From Streptomyces sp. NRRL S-455 (lineage in GTDB: Bacteria; Actinomycetota; Actinomycetes; Streptomycetales; Streptomycetaceae): a stretch of 64,000 nt of DNA. Position numbers and translations under genes: made by a program. Where the stretch lies: positions 62,001-126,000 of the forward strand of contig NZ_JOCT01000024.1 in the NCBI RefSeq assembly GCF_000717875.1, in the 5' to 3' direction. The notes beneath the pieces were generated by a model that made no database searches, had not been told where the DNA came from, and worked only from the letters and a program-made list of their open reading frames with translations. Below, in pieces: positions 34,497-46,636 of this stretch; the first letter of the stretch is position 1, and each line of letters begins with the position of its first letter.

Positions 34497-34524
34497 AACG
34501 CCCGGGGCACGCGCCCCGGGCGTT
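34497..34524 (-). terminator. Terminator after the 53-residue gene
   Basis: A perfect 12-bp stem (34497-34508 with 34513-34524) and 4-nt loop, 20 bp past the stop of the leftward small gene. Confidence 0.85.
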
Positions 34525-34544
34525 CGCGGCAGACCCGTGAGCTT

Positions 34545-34706
34545 CTAGGAGTGGTCGCTTCCGTCCTGGTCCCGGAGCGCGAGACGCTTGGCCCGAGTGA
34601 TGTCGGGATCGCGCGGGTCCAGGGCGTCGCGCAGCGCCAACGGCTCGTCCGGGTACCGGCGGGTACGGACCGCCCGCCGCGTCTTCTCGATCCGCATCCG
34701 CTTCAT
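34545..34706 (-). CDS. Small basic protein of unknown function (53 aa)
   Basis: The frame from ATG 34706 encodes 53 residues, very rich in Arg, Lys and Asp (MKRMRIEKTRRAVRTRRYP at the start, ITRAKRLALRDQDG near the end). An excellent GGAGGG lies eight bases upstream and a strong terminator follows, which is why I believe it is real. No transmembrane or Cys motif. It could be a small nucleic-acid-binding protein. It diverges from uvrC, with 254 bp between them. Confidence 0.6.
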   Translation of the reverse strand: MKRMRIEKTRRAVRTRRYPDEPLALRDALDPRDPDITRAKRLALRDQDGSDHS

Positions 34707-34930
34707 CTGCGCAGCCCTCCGACCCGTGGCCCGCCCGCTCCGCGTAGGAGGCGGCCGGTCCGCACCGACAATCTGTGCCTGCACCGGCACGGACTCCGCC
34801 CGCCGGACGTCGCCGTGTCCCGTGGGTGAGCCCCATTCCCGCTACCGGCGTGCCGTAATCCCCGGGGCGGGACATGCCGTTGGAAACTGCCTCCCGCAGG
34901 GCCGGTGATCGCGCCCGTCGGCTCGTCGGA

Positions 34931-34953
34931 CTGTCGGTGCTCGCCAGTAGGGT
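34931..34953 (+). promoter_or_regulatory. RecA-NDp (PafBC-type) DNA-damage promoter of uvrC
   Basis: CTGTCGGTG, 8 bp, TAGGGT: one mismatch (first base) to TTGTCRGTG-N8-TAnnnT. Seven bases separate the -10 from the uvrC ATG, so the message should be leaderless. Confidence 0.8.
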
Positions 34954-34960
34954 GTGAGAC

Positions 34961-37030
34961 ATGGCCGACCCCTCCAGCTACCGCCCCAAACCGGGTGAGA
35001 TCCCCGACTCGCCGGGGGTCTACCGGTTCCGTGACGAGCACCGCCGGGTGATCTACGTCGGAAAGGCGAAAAGCCTGCGCCAGCGCCTGGCGAACTACTT
35101 CCAGGACCTGGCGGGCCTGCACCCGCGCACCCGCTCCATGGTCACCACGGCCGCGTCCGTGGAGTGGACGGTGGTGTCCACGGAGGTCGAGGCGCTCCAG
35201 CTGGAGTACTCCTGGATCAAGGAGTACGACCCCCGGTTCAACGTCAAGTACCGCGACGACAAGAGCTACCCGTACCTCGCCGTGACGATGAGCGAGGAGT
35301 ACCCGCGCGTGCAGGTGATGCGCGGTCACAAGAAGAAGGGCGTCCGGTACTTCGGTCCCTACGCGCACGCGTGGGCGATCCGCGACACCGTCGACCTGCT
35401 GCTCCGTGTCTTCCCGGTGCGCACCTGCTCGGCCGGCGTCTTCAAGAACGCCGCCCGCACCGGCCGCCCCTGCCTCCTCGGCTACATCGGCAAGTGCTCG
35501 GCCCCCTGCGTGGACCGCGTCTCCGCCGAGGAGCACCGGGAACTGGCCGAAGAGTTCTGTGACTTCATGACCGGCCGGACGAACACGTACATCCGCCGCC
35601 TGGAGCGGCAGATGGGCGAGGCGGCCGAGGAGATGGAGTACGAGCGGGCGGCCCGGCTGCGCGACGACATAGAGGCCCTGAAGAAGGCCATGGAGAAGAA
35701 CGCGGTCGTGCTCGCCGACGCGACCGACGCCGACCTGATCGCGGTCGCCGAGGACGAGCTGGAGGCGGCCGTCCAGATCTTCCACGTGCGGGGCGGACGC
35801 GTCCGCGGCCAGCGCGGCTGGGTCACGGACAAGGTGGAGGAGATCACCACCGGAGCCCTCGTGGAGCATGCGCTCCAGCAGCTGTACGGCGAGGAGACGG
35901 GCGACGCCGTCCCCAAGGAGGTCCTGGTCCCGGCCCTGCCCGACCCGGTGGAGCCCGTCCAGGAGTGGCTCGCCGGGCGCCGCGGCTCGGGCGTCTCCCT
36001 GCGCGTCCCGCAGCGCGGCGACAAGAAGGCCCTCATGGAGACGGTGCAGCGCAACGCCCAGCAGGCGCTCGTCCTGCACAAGACCAAGCGGGCCTCCGAC
36101 CTGACCACGCGCTCGCGCGCCCTGGAGGAGATCGCCGACGCCCTGGACCTGGACAGCGCCCCGCTCAGGATCGAGTGCTACGACATCTCCCACCTCCAGG
36201 GCGACGACGTCGTGGCCTCCATGGTCGTCTTCGAGGACGGCCTGGCCCGCAAGAGCGAGTACCGCCGCTTCCAGATCAAGGGTTTCGCGGGGCAGGACGA
36301 CGTCCGCTCCATGCACGAGGTGATCACCCGCCGCTTCCGGCGCTACCTCGCCGAGAAGGAGAAGACGGGCGAGTGGACGGACGGCGAGGACGCGGACAAC
36401 GCCGGTAACGGCGAGCTCACCAGTACCAACACCCTGACCGAGGACGACGGCCGCCCCAAGAAGTTCGCCTACCCGCCCCAGCTCGTGGTCGTCGACGGCG
36501 GCGCCCCGCAGGTCGCGGCCGCCCAGCGCGCCCTGGACGACCTGGGCATCGACGACATCGCCGTGTGCGGCCTCGCCAAGCGCCTGGAGGAGGTCTGGCT
36601 GCCCGGCGACGACGACCCGGTGGTCCTGCCCCGTACCAGCGAGGGTCTGTACCTGCTCCAGCGGGTCCGTGACGAGGCCCACCGCTTCGCGATCACCTAC
36701 CAGCGCGCCAAGCGGTCCAAGCGCTTCAGGTCCAGCCCGCTGGACGATGTCCCGGGGCTCGGGGACACCCGCAGGCAGGCACTCCTGAAACACTTCGGTT
36801 CCCTGAAGAAACTGCGATCCGCCACCATCGACCAGATCTGCGAGGTCCCCGGCATAGGCCGCAAGACCGCCGAGACCATCGCGGCGGCCCTCGCCCAGGC
36901 GGCCCCGGCCGCACCCGCCGTCAACACGGCGACTGGGGAGATCATGGAAGAGGAGCCAGGCACCATGGGTTCCAGTGGGGAACCCGTGCGGACGGGTGCC
37001 CCGGACGAGCGACGGGGGCAGGAGACATGA
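34961..37030 (+). CDS. uvrC: Excinuclease ABC subunit UvrC
   Basis: The 689-residue nuclease has the N-terminal GIY-YIG domain ([22 protein letters not shown], about 18-95) for 3' incision, a Cys-containing segment (CSAPCVDRV), a UVR motif (about 205-240), the RNase H-like endonuclease domain for 5' incision ([21 protein letters not shown]) and C-terminal tandem HhH motifs ([19 protein letters not shown]). It nicks both sides of the UvrB-bound lesion. A charged acidic insertion (about 470-500) splits the endonuclease domain and is typical of actinobacteria. The final residues overlap rapZ by 4 bp, coupling repair to the downstream operon. Confidence 0.97.
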   Translation: MADPSSYRPKPGEIPDSPGVYRFRDEHRRVIYVGKAKSLRQRLANYFQDLAGLHPRTRSMVTTAASVEWTVVSTEVEALQLEYSWIKEYDPRFNVKYRDDKSYPYLAVTMSEEYPRVQVMRGHKKKGVRYFGPYAHAWAIRDTVDLLLRVFPVRTCSAGVFKNAARTGRPCLLGYIGKCSAPCVDRVSAEEHRELAEEFCDFMTGRTNTYIRRLERQMGEAAEEMEYERAARLRDDIEALKKAMEKNAVVLADATDADLIAVAEDELEAAVQIFHVRGGRVRGQRGWVTDKVEEITTGALVEHALQQLYGEETGDAVPKEVLVPALPDPVEPVQEWLAGRRGSGVSLRVPQRGDKKALMETVQRNAQQALVLHKTKRASDLTTRSRALEEIADALDLDSAPLRIECYDISHLQGDDVVASMVVFEDGLARKSEYRRFQIKGFAGQDDVRSMHEVITRRFRRYLAEKEKTGEWTDGEDADNAGNGELTSTNTLTEDDGRPKKFAYPPQLVVVDGGAPQVAAAQRALDDLGIDDIAVCGLAKRLEEVWLPGDDDPVVLPRTSEGLYLLQRVRDEAHRFAITYQRAKRSKRFRSSPLDDVPGLGDTRRQALLKHFGSLKKLRSATIDQICEVPGIGRKTAETIAAALAQAAPAAPAVNTATGEIMEEEPGTMGSSGEPVRTGAPDERRGQET

Positions 37031-37986
37031 ACGTGAACGAGCACGACGGTCGCACAGAGCAAGCCGGAGACGGAGCACAGGTGAGTACGGGCACACCCAA
37101 TGACAAGGCCCAGGTCCCGGACGCGGCCATCCCCGAGCTGGTGATCATCTCCGGCATGTCCGGGGCCGGCCGCTCGACGGCCGCGAAATGCCTGGAGGAC
37201 CTCGGCTGGTTCGTCGTGGACAACCTGCCGCCCGCGCTGATCCCCACCATGGTGGAGCTCGGCGCCCGCTCCCAGGGCAACGTGGCCCGGATCGCCGTCG
37301 TCGTCGACGTCCGCGGCCGCCGCTTCTTCGACAACCTCCGCGAGTCCCTCGCCGATCTGGACACGAAGAACGTCACCCGGCGGATCGTCTTCCTGGAGTC
37401 CTCCGACGATGCCTTGGTGCGCCGCTTCGAGTCGGTGCGCCGCCCGCACCCCCTGCAGGGCGACGGCCGCATCGTCGACGGCATCGCCGCCGAGCGACAG
37501 CTCCTGCGCGAGCTGCGCGGCGACGCCGACCTGGTGATCGACACCTCCAGCCTGAACGTGCACGAGCTGCGCGCCAAGATGGACGCCCAGTTCGCCGGCG
37601 AGGAGGAGCCCGAGCTACGGGCGACGGTCATGTCCTTCGGCTACAAGTACGGTCTGCCGGTCGACGCCGACCTGGTCGTCGACTGCCGCTTCCTGCCGAA
37701 CCCGCACTGGGTCCCGGAGCTGCGCCCGTACACGGGCCTCAACGAGGAGGTCTCGGGCTATGTCTTCAACCAGCCCGGCGCCAAGGAGTTCCTCGACCGG
37801 TACACCGAGCTCCTCCAGCTCGTCGCCACCGGCTACCGCCGCGAGGGCAAGCGCTACGTGACCATCGCCGTGGGCTGCACGGGCGGCAAGCACCGCTCGG
37901 TCGCCATGTCGGAGAAGCTCGCGGCCCGGCTCGCGGCCGAGGGCGTGGAGACGGTGGTCGTCCACCGGGACATGGGACGGGAATGA
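37027..37986 (+). CDS. rapZ: RNase adapter RapZ (YvcJ-type nucleotide-binding protein)
   Basis: The 319-residue protein has the P-loop GMSGAGRST near residue 44; Arg in place of the usual Walker Lys is what I recall for actinobacterial homologues. It also has [16 protein letters not shown], the [11 protein letters not shown] segment and the C-terminal [14 protein letters not shown] motif. In E. coli RapZ guides RNase E to the sRNA GlmZ; in Gram-positives YvcJ affects competence and cell-wall precursor supply. The order uvrC-rapZ-glmR-whiA, each overlapping the next by 4-10 bp, is the standard actinobacterial arrangement. Confidence 0.93.
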   Translation: MNVNEHDGRTEQAGDGAQVSTGTPNDKAQVPDAAIPELVIISGMSGAGRSTAAKCLEDLGWFVVDNLPPALIPTMVELGARSQGNVARIAVVVDVRGRRFFDNLRESLADLDTKNVTRRIVFLESSDDALVRRFESVRRPHPLQGDGRIVDGIAAERQLLRELRGDADLVIDTSSLNVHELRAKMDAQFAGEEEPELRATVMSFGYKYGLPVDADLVVDCRFLPNPHWVPELRPYTGLNEEVSGYVFNQPGAKEFLDRYTELLQLVATGYRREGKRYVTIAVGCTGGKHRSVAMSEKLAARLAAEGVETVVVHRDMGRE

Positions 37987-39062
37987 CACGACGTGCTCCG
38001 CGGCTGAGCCGGCTGCGCCGGGCGGTGCCCGAGGGCAGCACCGACGGAAGGAGTGGCCGGCCTGCCGAGGCCCGGGGTGGCAGACCGCGCCGCCGGGGCG
38101 CCCAGCCCAAGGTCGTCGCCCTCGGCGGCGGCATGGGCCTGTCCGCCTCGCTCGCCGCGCTGCGCCGCATCACCGGCGCCCTCACCGCCGTCGTCACCGT
38201 GGCCGACGACGGCGGCTCCAGCGGGCGGCTGCGTGACGAACTGGGCGTACTGCCGCCCGGTGACCTGCGCAAGGCGCTGGCCGCGCTGTGCGGCGACGAC
38301 GACTGGGGCCAGACCTGGGCCCGGGTCATCCAGCACCGCTTCCAGTCCCAGGGCGACCTGCACGAGCACGCGGTCGGCAACCTGCTGATCGTCGCCCTGT
38401 GGGAGCAGCTCGGCGACCACGTCCAGGCCCTCGACCTGGTCGGGCGGCTGCTGGGCGCCCAGGGCCGGGTGCTGCCCATGTCCGCCGTTCCGCTGGAGCT
38501 GCAGGCCCTGGTCAAGGGCCACGACCCGGCCCGGCCGGACGAGATCGACACGGTCCGCGGCCAGGCCACCGTCGCCCTCACCCCGGGCGAGGTGCAGTCC
38601 GTGCACCTCGTGCCGAACGACCCGCCCGCCGTGCCCGAGGCGGTCGAGGCCGTCCTGGACGCGGACTGGGTGGTGCTCGGCCCCGGGTCCTGGTTCTCCT
38701 CGGTCATCCCGCACCTGCTGGTGCCGGAGCTGCTGGACGCGCTCACGCAGACCAAGGCCCGCCGGGTACTCTCGCTGAACCTCGCCCCGCAGCCCGGAGA
38801 AACCGAGGGCTTCTCCCCGCAGCGTCATTTGGAGGTTTTGGGACGACACGCCCCTAAACTCGCCCTGGACGTGGTGCTGGCCGACGAGGCCGCCGTGCCC
38901 GACCGGGACTCCCTGACCGACGCCGCCAAGCGGTTCGGCGCCGCGGTCGAGCTGGCTCCGGTGGCCCGGACCGACGGAACCCCGAGGCACGACCCGGAGC
39001 TGCTGGCCGCCGCGTACGACCGTATTTTTCGGATGCATGGAAGGATCGGCCCATGGCGATGA
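37983..39062 (+). CDS. glmR: Gluconeogenesis/cell-wall factor GlmR (YvcK)
   Basis: The 359-residue protein shows the CofD/YvcK fold signatures: [14 protein letters not shown] near residue 44, [28 protein letters not shown], and VGNLLIVAL, followed by [16 protein letters not shown]. YvcK binds UDP-sugars and steers carbon into peptidoglycan precursors. A basic 40-residue N-terminal extension precedes the core. The ATG overlaps the rapZ stop (ATGA), and the 3' end overlaps whiA by 10 bp. Confidence 0.93.
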   Translation: MTRRAPRLSRLRRAVPEGSTDGRSGRPAEARGGRPRRRGAQPKVVALGGGMGLSASLAALRRITGALTAVVTVADDGGSSGRLRDELGVLPPGDLRKALAALCGDDDWGQTWARVIQHRFQSQGDLHEHAVGNLLIVALWEQLGDHVQALDLVGRLLGAQGRVLPMSAVPLELQALVKGHDPARPDEIDTVRGQATVALTPGEVQSVHLVPNDPPAVPEAVEAVLDADWVVLGPGSWFSSVIPHLLVPELLDALTQTKARRVLSLNLAPQPGETEGFSPQRHLEVLGRHAPKLALDVVLADEAAVPDRDSLTDAAKRFGAAVELAPVARTDGTPRHDPELLAAAYDRIFRMHGRIGPWR

Positions 39063-40045
39063 CGGCAGCGGTGAAGGACGAGATTGCCCGGCTTCCCGTC
39101 ACCCGGACCTGCTGCAGAAAGGCCGAGGTCTCGGCCGTGCTGCGGTTCGCCGGCGGCCTCCACCTGGTCAGCGGGCGCATCGTGATCGAGGCGGAGCTGG
39201 ACACCTCCGCGGCGGCCCGCCGGCTCAAGCGGGACATCCTGGAGATCTTCGGCCACAGCTCCGAGCTGATCGTGATGGCGCCGGGCGGGCTGCGCCGCGG
39301 CTCGCGTTACGTCGTACGGGTGGTCGCGGGCGGTGACCAGCTGGCCCGCCAGACCGGCCTGGTCGACGGCCGGGGCCGCCCGATCCGCGGCCTGCCCCCG
39401 CAGGTGGTCTCGGGGGCCACCTGCGACGCCGAGGCGGCCTGGCGAGGCGCGTTCCTGGCGCACGGCTCGCTCACCGAGCCCGGCCGCTCCTGTTCGCTGG
39501 AAGTGACCTGCCCCGGCCCCGAGGCCGCGCTCGCCCTGGTCGGCGCCGCCCGCCGGTTGTCGATCCCCGCGAAGGCCCGCGAGGTGCGCGGCGTGGACCG
39601 GGTGGTGGTCCGCGACGGTGACGCGATCGGCGCTCTGCTGACCCGGCTCGGTGCCCACGACTCCGTGCTGGCCTGGGAGGAGCGGCGGATGCGCCGCGAG
39701 GTCCGCGCCACCGCCAACCGCCTCGCCAACTTCGACGACGCCAACCTGCGCCGCTCGGCCCGCGCGGCCGTCGCCGCCGGTGCCCGCGTCCAGCGCGCCC
39801 TGGAGATCCTCGGGGAGGACGTGCCCGAGCACCTCGCCGCGGCCGGCCGGCTGCGCATGGAGCACAAGCAGGCGTCCCTGGAGGAGCTCGGCGCGCTCGC
39901 CGACCCGCCGCTGACCAAGGACGCCGTCGCCGGCCGCATCCGCCGTCTGCTGGCCATGGCCGACAAGCGCGCCTCGGACCTCGGCATCCCGGGCACGGAG
40001 GCCAACCTCGCCGAGGACGAGCTCGCCGACAATCTCGTGGGCTGA
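39053..40045 (+). CDS. whiA: Sporulation transcription factor WhiA
   Basis: The 330-residue protein has the LAGLIDADG-homing-endonuclease-like N-terminal domains ([32 protein letters not shown]) without nuclease residues, and a C-terminal helix-turn-helix ([20 protein letters not shown] region, then [20 protein letters not shown]). In Streptomyces WhiA works with WhiB to trigger aerial hyphal septation. Presence of this gene is a strong taxonomic marker. It starts inside the end of glmR. Confidence 0.96.
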   Translation: MAMTAAVKDEIARLPVTRTCCRKAEVSAVLRFAGGLHLVSGRIVIEAELDTSAAARRLKRDILEIFGHSSELIVMAPGGLRRGSRYVVRVVAGGDQLARQTGLVDGRGRPIRGLPPQVVSGATCDAEAAWRGAFLAHGSLTEPGRSCSLEVTCPGPEAALALVGAARRLSIPAKAREVRGVDRVVVRDGDAIGALLTRLGAHDSVLAWEERRMRREVRATANRLANFDDANLRRSARAAVAAGARVQRALEILGEDVPEHLAAAGRLRMEHKQASLEELGALADPPLTKDAVAGRIRRLLAMADKRASDLGIPGTEANLAEDELADNLVG

Positions 40046-40061
40046 TCCGACAGTCCGTCAC

Positions 40062-40104
40062 AAAGCCGGGGCCGGCGTCCACTTGGGTGACCGGCACCGG
40101 CTTT
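40062..40104 (+). terminator. Terminator after whiA
   Basis: AAAGCCGG (40062-40069) pairs with CCGGCTTT (40097-40104), with a further inner CCGG pairing after a 2-nt mismatch. It lies 17 bp past the whiA stop. Confidence 0.65.
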
Positions 40105-40196
40105 CGCGTGTCGCCCGGGCACTCTTGACTCGATCATGGACTGTCATGAGCCTGGCATCTGTTCGCTGCTGTGGCGGACCCACGCTAGGGGGGTTC

Positions 40197-43151
40197 ATGA
40201 GACGAAGAGCGAGATCGATCCTCGCTGTCGGCGCGCTCCTGATCGGCGGAGCGAGCATCGCACCCATCGCCCAGGCACAACCGGACAGCGCGGCCTCGTC
40301 CGATCCGGACGAAGTCAAGGTCTTCCGCGCCGACGTGACCCGTCAGCAGGTACCCCTGCTGCTCGCCGCCGGCCAGGACGGCCACGAACTCAGCGAGCGG
40401 GTGCCCGCGAAGGGCACCGCCACCGTCGAGGTCTATCTGACCGACCAGCAGGCGCGGAAGCTGGAACAGCAGGGCGTCGAGCTCACCGAGCACAATCTCT
40501 CCGCCAGGGCGAAGGACCGCGTCGGGGAGGCCGCCGAGGGCGTGTTCCGCCCGTACAGCGGCAAGGGCGGCCTCAAGGAGGAGATCCTCCAGGCTGCGCA
40601 GGAGAACCCGGGTCTCACCAAGGTCGTCTCCATCGGCAAGACGGTCAAAGGCCAGGACATCCTCGCGCTGAAGCTCACCAAGGGCGCCAAGAGGACCAAG
40701 GACGGCTCCAGGCCTTCCGTCCTCTACATGTCCAACCAGCACGCGCGCGAGTGGATCACGCCGGAGATGACCCGGCGCCTGATGCACCACTACCTGGACA
40801 ACTACAAGAAGGACCGGCGCGTCAAGAAGATCGTCGACTCCACCGAGCTGTGGTTCCTCATCTCGGCCAACCCCGACGGCTACGACCACACCCATGCCGG
40901 TGCCGCCAACCGCATGTGGCGCAAGAACCTGCGCGACATGAACGGCGACGGAGTCATCAGCACGGGCGACGGCGTCGACCTCAACCGCAACTTCGCCTAC
41001 AAGTGGGGCTACGACGACGAGGGTTCGTCACCCAACCCCACCAGCGAGACCTACCGGGGCCCGGGCCCGGTCTCCGAGCCCGAGACCAAGGCCCTGGACG
41101 CCTTCCAGAAGCGGATCGGCTTCACGTACGGCATCAACTACCACTCCGCCGCCGAACTGCTCCTCTACGGAGTGGGCTGGCAGGTGGCCACGCCCACCCC
41201 GGACGACGTCCTGTACGAGGCGCTCGCCGGTACGCCGGAGAACTCCGCGATCCCCGGGTACCACCCGCAGCTCTCCTCCGAGCTGTACACCACCAACGGT
41301 GAGGCGGACGGCCACGCGGCGAACATCAACGGCCTGGCGATGTTCACGCCCGAGATGTCGACCTGCCAGACCGCCTCCGACGCGGACCCGAACGACGAGT
41401 GGAAGGCGTCCGACTGCCGCTCGGTCTTCACCTTCCCGGACGACGAGAAGCTGATCCAGCAGGAGTTCGCGAAGAACGTCCCGTTCGCGCTCTCCGTCGC
41501 CGAGTCGGCCTCCCGCCCCGACCGGCCGTCCTCGTCGGTCGGACTGAGCGCCGCCGACTTCACCCCGGCCGCGTTCCCGGTGTCCTACGCCCGCGGCGGC
41601 GACCAGGAGGTCTCCGTCGTCGCCCGCAAGTCGCTGCGCGACAAGGAACTGAAGTACCGCGTCAACGGCGGCCGCACCGAGGACATGGCGCTCAAGCCCT
41701 GGAAGGGCGGCGAGACCTACGGCGGCGACGACAACCTCTACTTCGACGAGTACCGGGCGAAGGTCAAGGACGGCGACCCCGGCGACAAGGTCCAGGTGTG
41801 GTTCACCGCGGAGACGAGGAACGGCAAGAAGGTCTCCAGCGACCGCTTCACCTACACCGTCGCCGAGCGGCCCCGGGCGAACGCCCTCGTCGTCGCCGAG
41901 GAGGGCGCGACCGCCGCGCAGGCGCGGAAGTACGTCGACGCCCTGGGGGCCAACGGCCGCAAGGCCGTCGTCTGGGACGTCGCCGAGCGGGGCGCACCCG
42001 ACGCGCTGGGCGTGCTGAGCCACTTCGACACCGTCGTCCACTACACGGGCGCGAGCGTCCCGGGCAACGCCACCCAGCTGCAGCTGCGTGCCTTCCTCAA
42101 TGAGGGCGGCAGGCTGATCGAGGCCGGTGAGCAGGCCGGCGGCAGCGTCGACCTCGGCGGCGGTGCCCTGTCCAACGACTTCAGCCAGTACTATCTGGGC
42201 GCCTACAGCCGTACCACGGCCGCCGGAGCCACCGGATTCACCGGCTCGGGCGAGCTGAGCGGCTTCACGGGCCCGCTCGCCGACGCGCCCGGCAACCCGC
42301 TGGACAAGGCGGGCCGCTACAACGTCACCTCCGACGAACTGCCCGCCGACAGGTTCCCGCAGTTCGCGAGCAGGGGAGCGGGACAGTTCGCCGGGGCGGT
42401 CAACCCGTACGGCCCCTACGCGGGCTCCTCGATGGCCGCCGCCGTCCACACCGACGACGGCTACAAGCGCCTCACCCGCACCGTGGACCTCACCGGTGTC
42501 ACGGCGGCGGATCAGCCCACCCTGCGCACCCAGCTGATGTGGGACACCGAGCCCGGCTACGACAACGTCCTGATCGAGGCCCACACCGCGGGCGCCGACG
42601 ACTGGACCACCCTGCCCGAGAAGAACGGCGCCACCAAGGCCACCGTGCCCACGGAGTGCGAGGGCGGCTTCTACCTCCGTGAGCACCCCTGGCTGCAGCA
42701 CTACCTGACCCTGTCGGACGACGGCTGCGCCGCTACCGGCAGCACCGGGCAGTGGCACAGCCTCACCGGCGCCTCCGCCGGGTGGCAGCAGGTGAACTTC
42801 GACCTGAGCGCGTACGCGGGCAGGACGGTCGAGGTCTCGATCAGCTATGTCACGGACCCGGGCACCGGCGGATACGGCGTCCTCGCCGACGAGGCCTCGC
42901 TCGTCATCGGCGGCACCGCGAAGGAGACCGAGGGCTTCGAGACCTCGCTCGGTGCCTGGAAGGTGGCCGGCCCGCCCGCGGGCAGCCCGGCCGCCGTCAA
43001 GGACTGGGCCCGCACCGGGGCCCTCTTCCAGACATACGGCGCGGTCACCACGGACGACACCGTGCTGCTGGGCTTCGGCCTGGAGCACGTCGTCACCGCG
43101 GCCGACCGGGCGGCCCTGATGAGGAAGGCGCTCGCCTCCCTCGACGTGTGA
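40197..43151 (+). CDS. Secreted M14 zinc carboxypeptidase
   Basis: The 984-residue precursor has a signal peptide (basic start; AQA cleavage near 27), a propeptide-like region (about 35-110), and an M14 peptidase domain (about 120-465). Zinc ligands are His182 and Glu185 in QHAREWITPE and His316 in INYHSAAE; the catalytic Glu is 386 in FTPEMS. The remaining 500 residues contain beta-sandwich modules and a C-terminal jelly-roll-like adhesion region (YDNVLIEAHTAGADDW, SAGWQQVNFDLSAYAGR), as in carboxypeptidase T-like enzymes of streptomycetes. It trims C-terminal residues from peptides outside the cell. ATG at 40197 follows a G-rich ribosome-binding site. Confidence 0.92.
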   Translation: MRRRARSILAVGALLIGGASIAPIAQAQPDSAASSDPDEVKVFRADVTRQQVPLLLAAGQDGHELSERVPAKGTATVEVYLTDQQARKLEQQGVELTEHNLSARAKDRVGEAAEGVFRPYSGKGGLKEEILQAAQENPGLTKVVSIGKTVKGQDILALKLTKGAKRTKDGSRPSVLYMSNQHAREWITPEMTRRLMHHYLDNYKKDRRVKKIVDSTELWFLISANPDGYDHTHAGAANRMWRKNLRDMNGDGVISTGDGVDLNRNFAYKWGYDDEGSSPNPTSETYRGPGPVSEPETKALDAFQKRIGFTYGINYHSAAELLLYGVGWQVATPTPDDVLYEALAGTPENSAIPGYHPQLSSELYTTNGEADGHAANINGLAMFTPEMSTCQTASDADPNDEWKASDCRSVFTFPDDEKLIQQEFAKNVPFALSVAESASRPDRPSSSVGLSAADFTPAAFPVSYARGGDQEVSVVARKSLRDKELKYRVNGGRTEDMALKPWKGGETYGGDDNLYFDEYRAKVKDGDPGDKVQVWFTAETRNGKKVSSDRFTYTVAERPRANALVVAEEGATAAQARKYVDALGANGRKAVVWDVAERGAPDALGVLSHFDTVVHYTGASVPGNATQLQLRAFLNEGGRLIEAGEQAGGSVDLGGGALSNDFSQYYLGAYSRTTAAGATGFTGSGELSGFTGPLADAPGNPLDKAGRYNVTSDELPADRFPQFASRGAGQFAGAVNPYGPYAGSSMAAAVHTDDGYKRLTRTVDLTGVTAADQPTLRTQLMWDTEPGYDNVLIEAHTAGADDWTTLPEKNGATKATVPTECEGGFYLREHPWLQHYLTLSDDGCAATGSTGQWHSLTGASAGWQQVNFDLSAYAGRTVEVSISYVTDPGTGGYGVLADEASLVIGGTAKETEGFETSLGAWKVAGPPAGSPAAVKDWARTGALFQTYGAVTTDDTVLLGFGLEHVVTAADRAALMRKALASLDV

Positions 43152-43228
43152 CCTCCTGTGAACCGGGAACTCTCGGTCAATAGGCACCACGCCGGGTAGC
43201 GAAATCGAGTGATCTCGCTCTCGGTGGC

Positions 43229-43266
43229 GGGCGGTCCGTACCCCTACTGGCCGGTACGGACCGCCC
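43229..43266 (+). terminator. Terminator after the carboxypeptidase gene
   Basis: A perfect 14-bp stem (43229-43242 with 43253-43266) with a 10-nt loop, 77 bp past the stop. Confidence 0.82.
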
Positions 43267-43316
43267 TGCCGTGTATGGGGCATCTGGATGTCACCACCGG
43301 GGCCTCAGGGAGGTAG

Positions 43317-44402
<1,086 letters not shown>

Positions 44403-44432
44403 TCGAATAGATCAGGCACCACGATGTGAGAG

Positions 44433-44472
44433 CAGGGCTCGGGCAGCGCACGGTCGCGCTGCCCGAGCCCTG
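44433..44472 (+). terminator. Terminator between gap and pgk
   Basis: A perfect 17-bp stem (44433-44449 with 44456-44472) with a 6-nt loop, 30 bp after the gap stop. A short direct repeat (CGATCACGAGC at 44497 and 44517) then precedes pgk. Confidence 0.87.
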
Positions 44473-44547
44473 ACTCGCGTACAGATCAGAGCTGTTCGAT
44501 CACGAGCGCTTACGAGCGATCACGAGCTCTTTCAGGAGTCCCCTTTT

Positions 44548-45759
44548 ATGAAGACGATCGACGAACTCCTCTCCGAAGGGGTCGCGGGCCAGCGGGTCTT
44601 CGTCCGCGCCGACCTGAACGTGCCGCTGGACGGCACCACCATCACCGACGACGGCCGTATCCGCGCCGTGCTGCCCACCGTCAAGGCCCTCGCCGACGCG
44701 GGCGCCCGCGTGGTCGTCGCCTCGCACCTGGGCCGTCCCAAGGGCGCCCCGGACCCGGCCTTCTCCCTGGCCCCGGCCGCCGCGCGCCTCGGTGAACTCC
44801 TCGGCGCCGAGGTGGCGTTCGCGACCGACACGGTCGGCGAGTCCGCCCGGGCCACCGTCGCCGCCCTCGCCGACGGCCAGGTCGCGGTCGTCGAGAACCT
44901 GCGCTTCAACGCCGGCGAGACGAGCAAGGACGACGCCGAGCGCGGCGCCTTCGCCGACCAGCTCGCCGCCCTCGCGGACGTCTACGTCGGCGACGGATTC
45001 GGTGCCGTGCACCGGAGGCACGCCTCCGTCTTCGACCTCCCGGCCCGCCTTCCGCACTACGCCGGCTACCTCATCGCCACCGAGGTCGGCGTCCTGAGGA
45101 AGCTCACCGACGACGTCAAGCGGCCCTACGCCGTCGTCCTGGGCGGCGCCAAGGTGTCCGACAAGCTCGCCGTCATCGACCAGCTGCTCGGCAAGGCCGA
45201 CCGCCTGCTCATCGGCGGCGGCATGGTCTTCACCTTCCTCAAGGCCAGGGGCTACGAGATCGGCACGTCCCTGGTCCAGGAGGACCAGCTCCCGGCCGTC
45301 CAGGAGTACATCGAGCGCGCCGAGAAGAACGGCGTCGAGCTGGTCCTGCCCGTGGACGTCGTGGTCGCGCCCGAGTTCCCGGACCTCAAGACCAAGGCTC
45401 CGGCCCGGCCCAGCACCGTCGCCGCGGACGCCATGCCGGCCGGTCAGATGGGCCTGGACATCGGTCCCGAGTCCCGCAAGCTGTACGCTTCGAAGATCGC
45501 CGACGCCGCCACCGTCTTCTGGAACGGCCCCATGGGCGTCTTCGAGCACCCCGATTTCGCCGAGGGCACCAAGGCGGTCGCCCAGGCTCTCCTCGACTCC
45601 CAGGCCTTCACGGTGGTCGGTGGTGGCGACTCCGCCGCGGCCGTCCGCATCCTGGGCTTCGACGAGAACGCATTCGGCCACATCTCGACCGGTGGCGGCG
45701 CCTCCCTCGAATACCTCGAGGGCAAGACGCTCCCCGGCCTCGCCGCACTGGAGGACTGA
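44548..45759 (+). CDS. pgk: Phosphoglycerate kinase
   Basis: The 403-residue kinase has the expected [16 protein letters not shown] start, SHLGRPKG, the ENLRFNAGE segment and the ATP-binding [13 protein letters not shown] near the C-terminus. It converts 1,3-bisphosphoglycerate and ADP to 3-phosphoglycerate and ATP. AGGAG precedes the ATG. It lies five bases from tpiA and shares its transcript. Confidence 0.97.
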   Translation: MKTIDELLSEGVAGQRVFVRADLNVPLDGTTITDDGRIRAVLPTVKALADAGARVVVASHLGRPKGAPDPAFSLAPAAARLGELLGAEVAFATDTVGESARATVAALADGQVAVVENLRFNAGETSKDDAERGAFADQLAALADVYVGDGFGAVHRRHASVFDLPARLPHYAGYLIATEVGVLRKLTDDVKRPYAVVLGGAKVSDKLAVIDQLLGKADRLLIGGGMVFTFLKARGYEIGTSLVQEDQLPAVQEYIERAEKNGVELVLPVDVVVAPEFPDLKTKAPARPSTVAADAMPAGQMGLDIGPESRKLYASKIADAATVFWNGPMGVFEHPDFAEGTKAVAQALLDSQAFTVVGGGDSAAAVRILGFDENAFGHISTGGGASLEYLEGKTLPGLAALED

Positions 45760-45764
45760 CCTCA

Positions 45765-46541
45765 ATGAGCACGCGTACGCCGCTGATGGCGGGCAACTGG
45801 AAGATGAACCTCAACCACCTCGAGGCCATCGCCCACGTCCAGAAGCTCGCCTTCGCCCTGGCCGACAAGGACTACGAGGCCGTCGAGGTCGCCGTCCTGC
45901 CGCCCTTCACCGACCTGCGCTCCGTGCAGACCCTGGTCGACGGCGACAAGCTCAAGATCAAGTACGGCGCCCAGGACATCTCGGCGCACGACGGCGGCGC
46001 CTTCACCGGCGAGATCTCCGGCCCGATGCTGGCCAAGCTGAAGTGCACGTACGTCGCCATCGGCCACAGCGAGCGCCGCCAGTACCACGGCGAGACCGAC
46101 GAGCTGGTGAACGCCAAGGTCAAGGCCGCCTACAAGCACGGCCTGACCCCCATCCTGTGCGTCGGCGAGGAGCTGGAGGTCCGCGAGGCGGGCAACCACG
46201 TCTCCCACACCCTCGCCCAGGTCGAGGGCGGCCTGAAGGACCTCTCCGCCGAGCAGGCCGAGACCATCGTGATCGCCTACGAGCCCGTCTGGGCCATCGG
46301 CACGGGCAAGGTCTGCGGCGCCGAGGACGCCCAGGAGGTGTGTGCGGCGATCCGCGGCAAGCTCGCCGAGCTGTACGCGCAGGACGTGGCCGACAAGGTC
46401 CGCATCCAGTACGGCGGCTCCGTGAAGTCCGGCAACGTCGCCGAGATCATGGCGCAGGCCGACATCGACGGCGCCCTGGTCGGGGGTGCCTCGCTGGATG
46501 CCGACGAGTTCGTCAAGATCGTGCGCTTCCGCGACCAGTGA
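45765..46541 (+). CDS. tpiA: Triosephosphate isomerase
   Basis: The 258-residue TIM barrel has Asn11 and Lys13 in AGNWKMN, the electrophilic His101 in AIGHSERR and the catalytic Glu173 in [11 protein letters not shown]. It interconverts dihydroxyacetone phosphate and glyceraldehyde 3-phosphate. Its ribosome-binding site (GGAGG) lies within the end of pgk, five bases upstream of which the pgk frame stops. Confidence 0.97.
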   Translation: MSTRTPLMAGNWKMNLNHLEAIAHVQKLAFALADKDYEAVEVAVLPPFTDLRSVQTLVDGDKLKIKYGAQDISAHDGGAFTGEISGPMLAKLKCTYVAIGHSERRQYHGETDELVNAKVKAAYKHGLTPILCVGEELEVREAGNHVSHTLAQVEGGLKDLSAEQAETIVIAYEPVWAIGTGKVCGAEDAQEVCAAIRGKLAELYAQDVADKVRIQYGGSVKSGNVAEIMAQADIDGALVGGASLDADEFVKIVRFRDQ

Positions 46542-46572
46542 GTATGCGGTAACGACGATTCGTCGTACCCTT

Positions 46573-46601
46573 GCGGGGTCCAGCACTGTGCTGGGCCCCG
46601 C
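46573..46601 (+). terminator. Hairpin between tpiA and secG
   Basis: A 13-14-bp stem with one G-T pair (46573-46586 with 46588-46601) lies 31 bp after the tpiA stop and 35 bp before secG. It may attenuate rather than end transcription. Confidence 0.55.
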
Positions 46602-46636
46602 GTCGTCCATCCGAATCCGAGGAAGTTGGTCCAGCC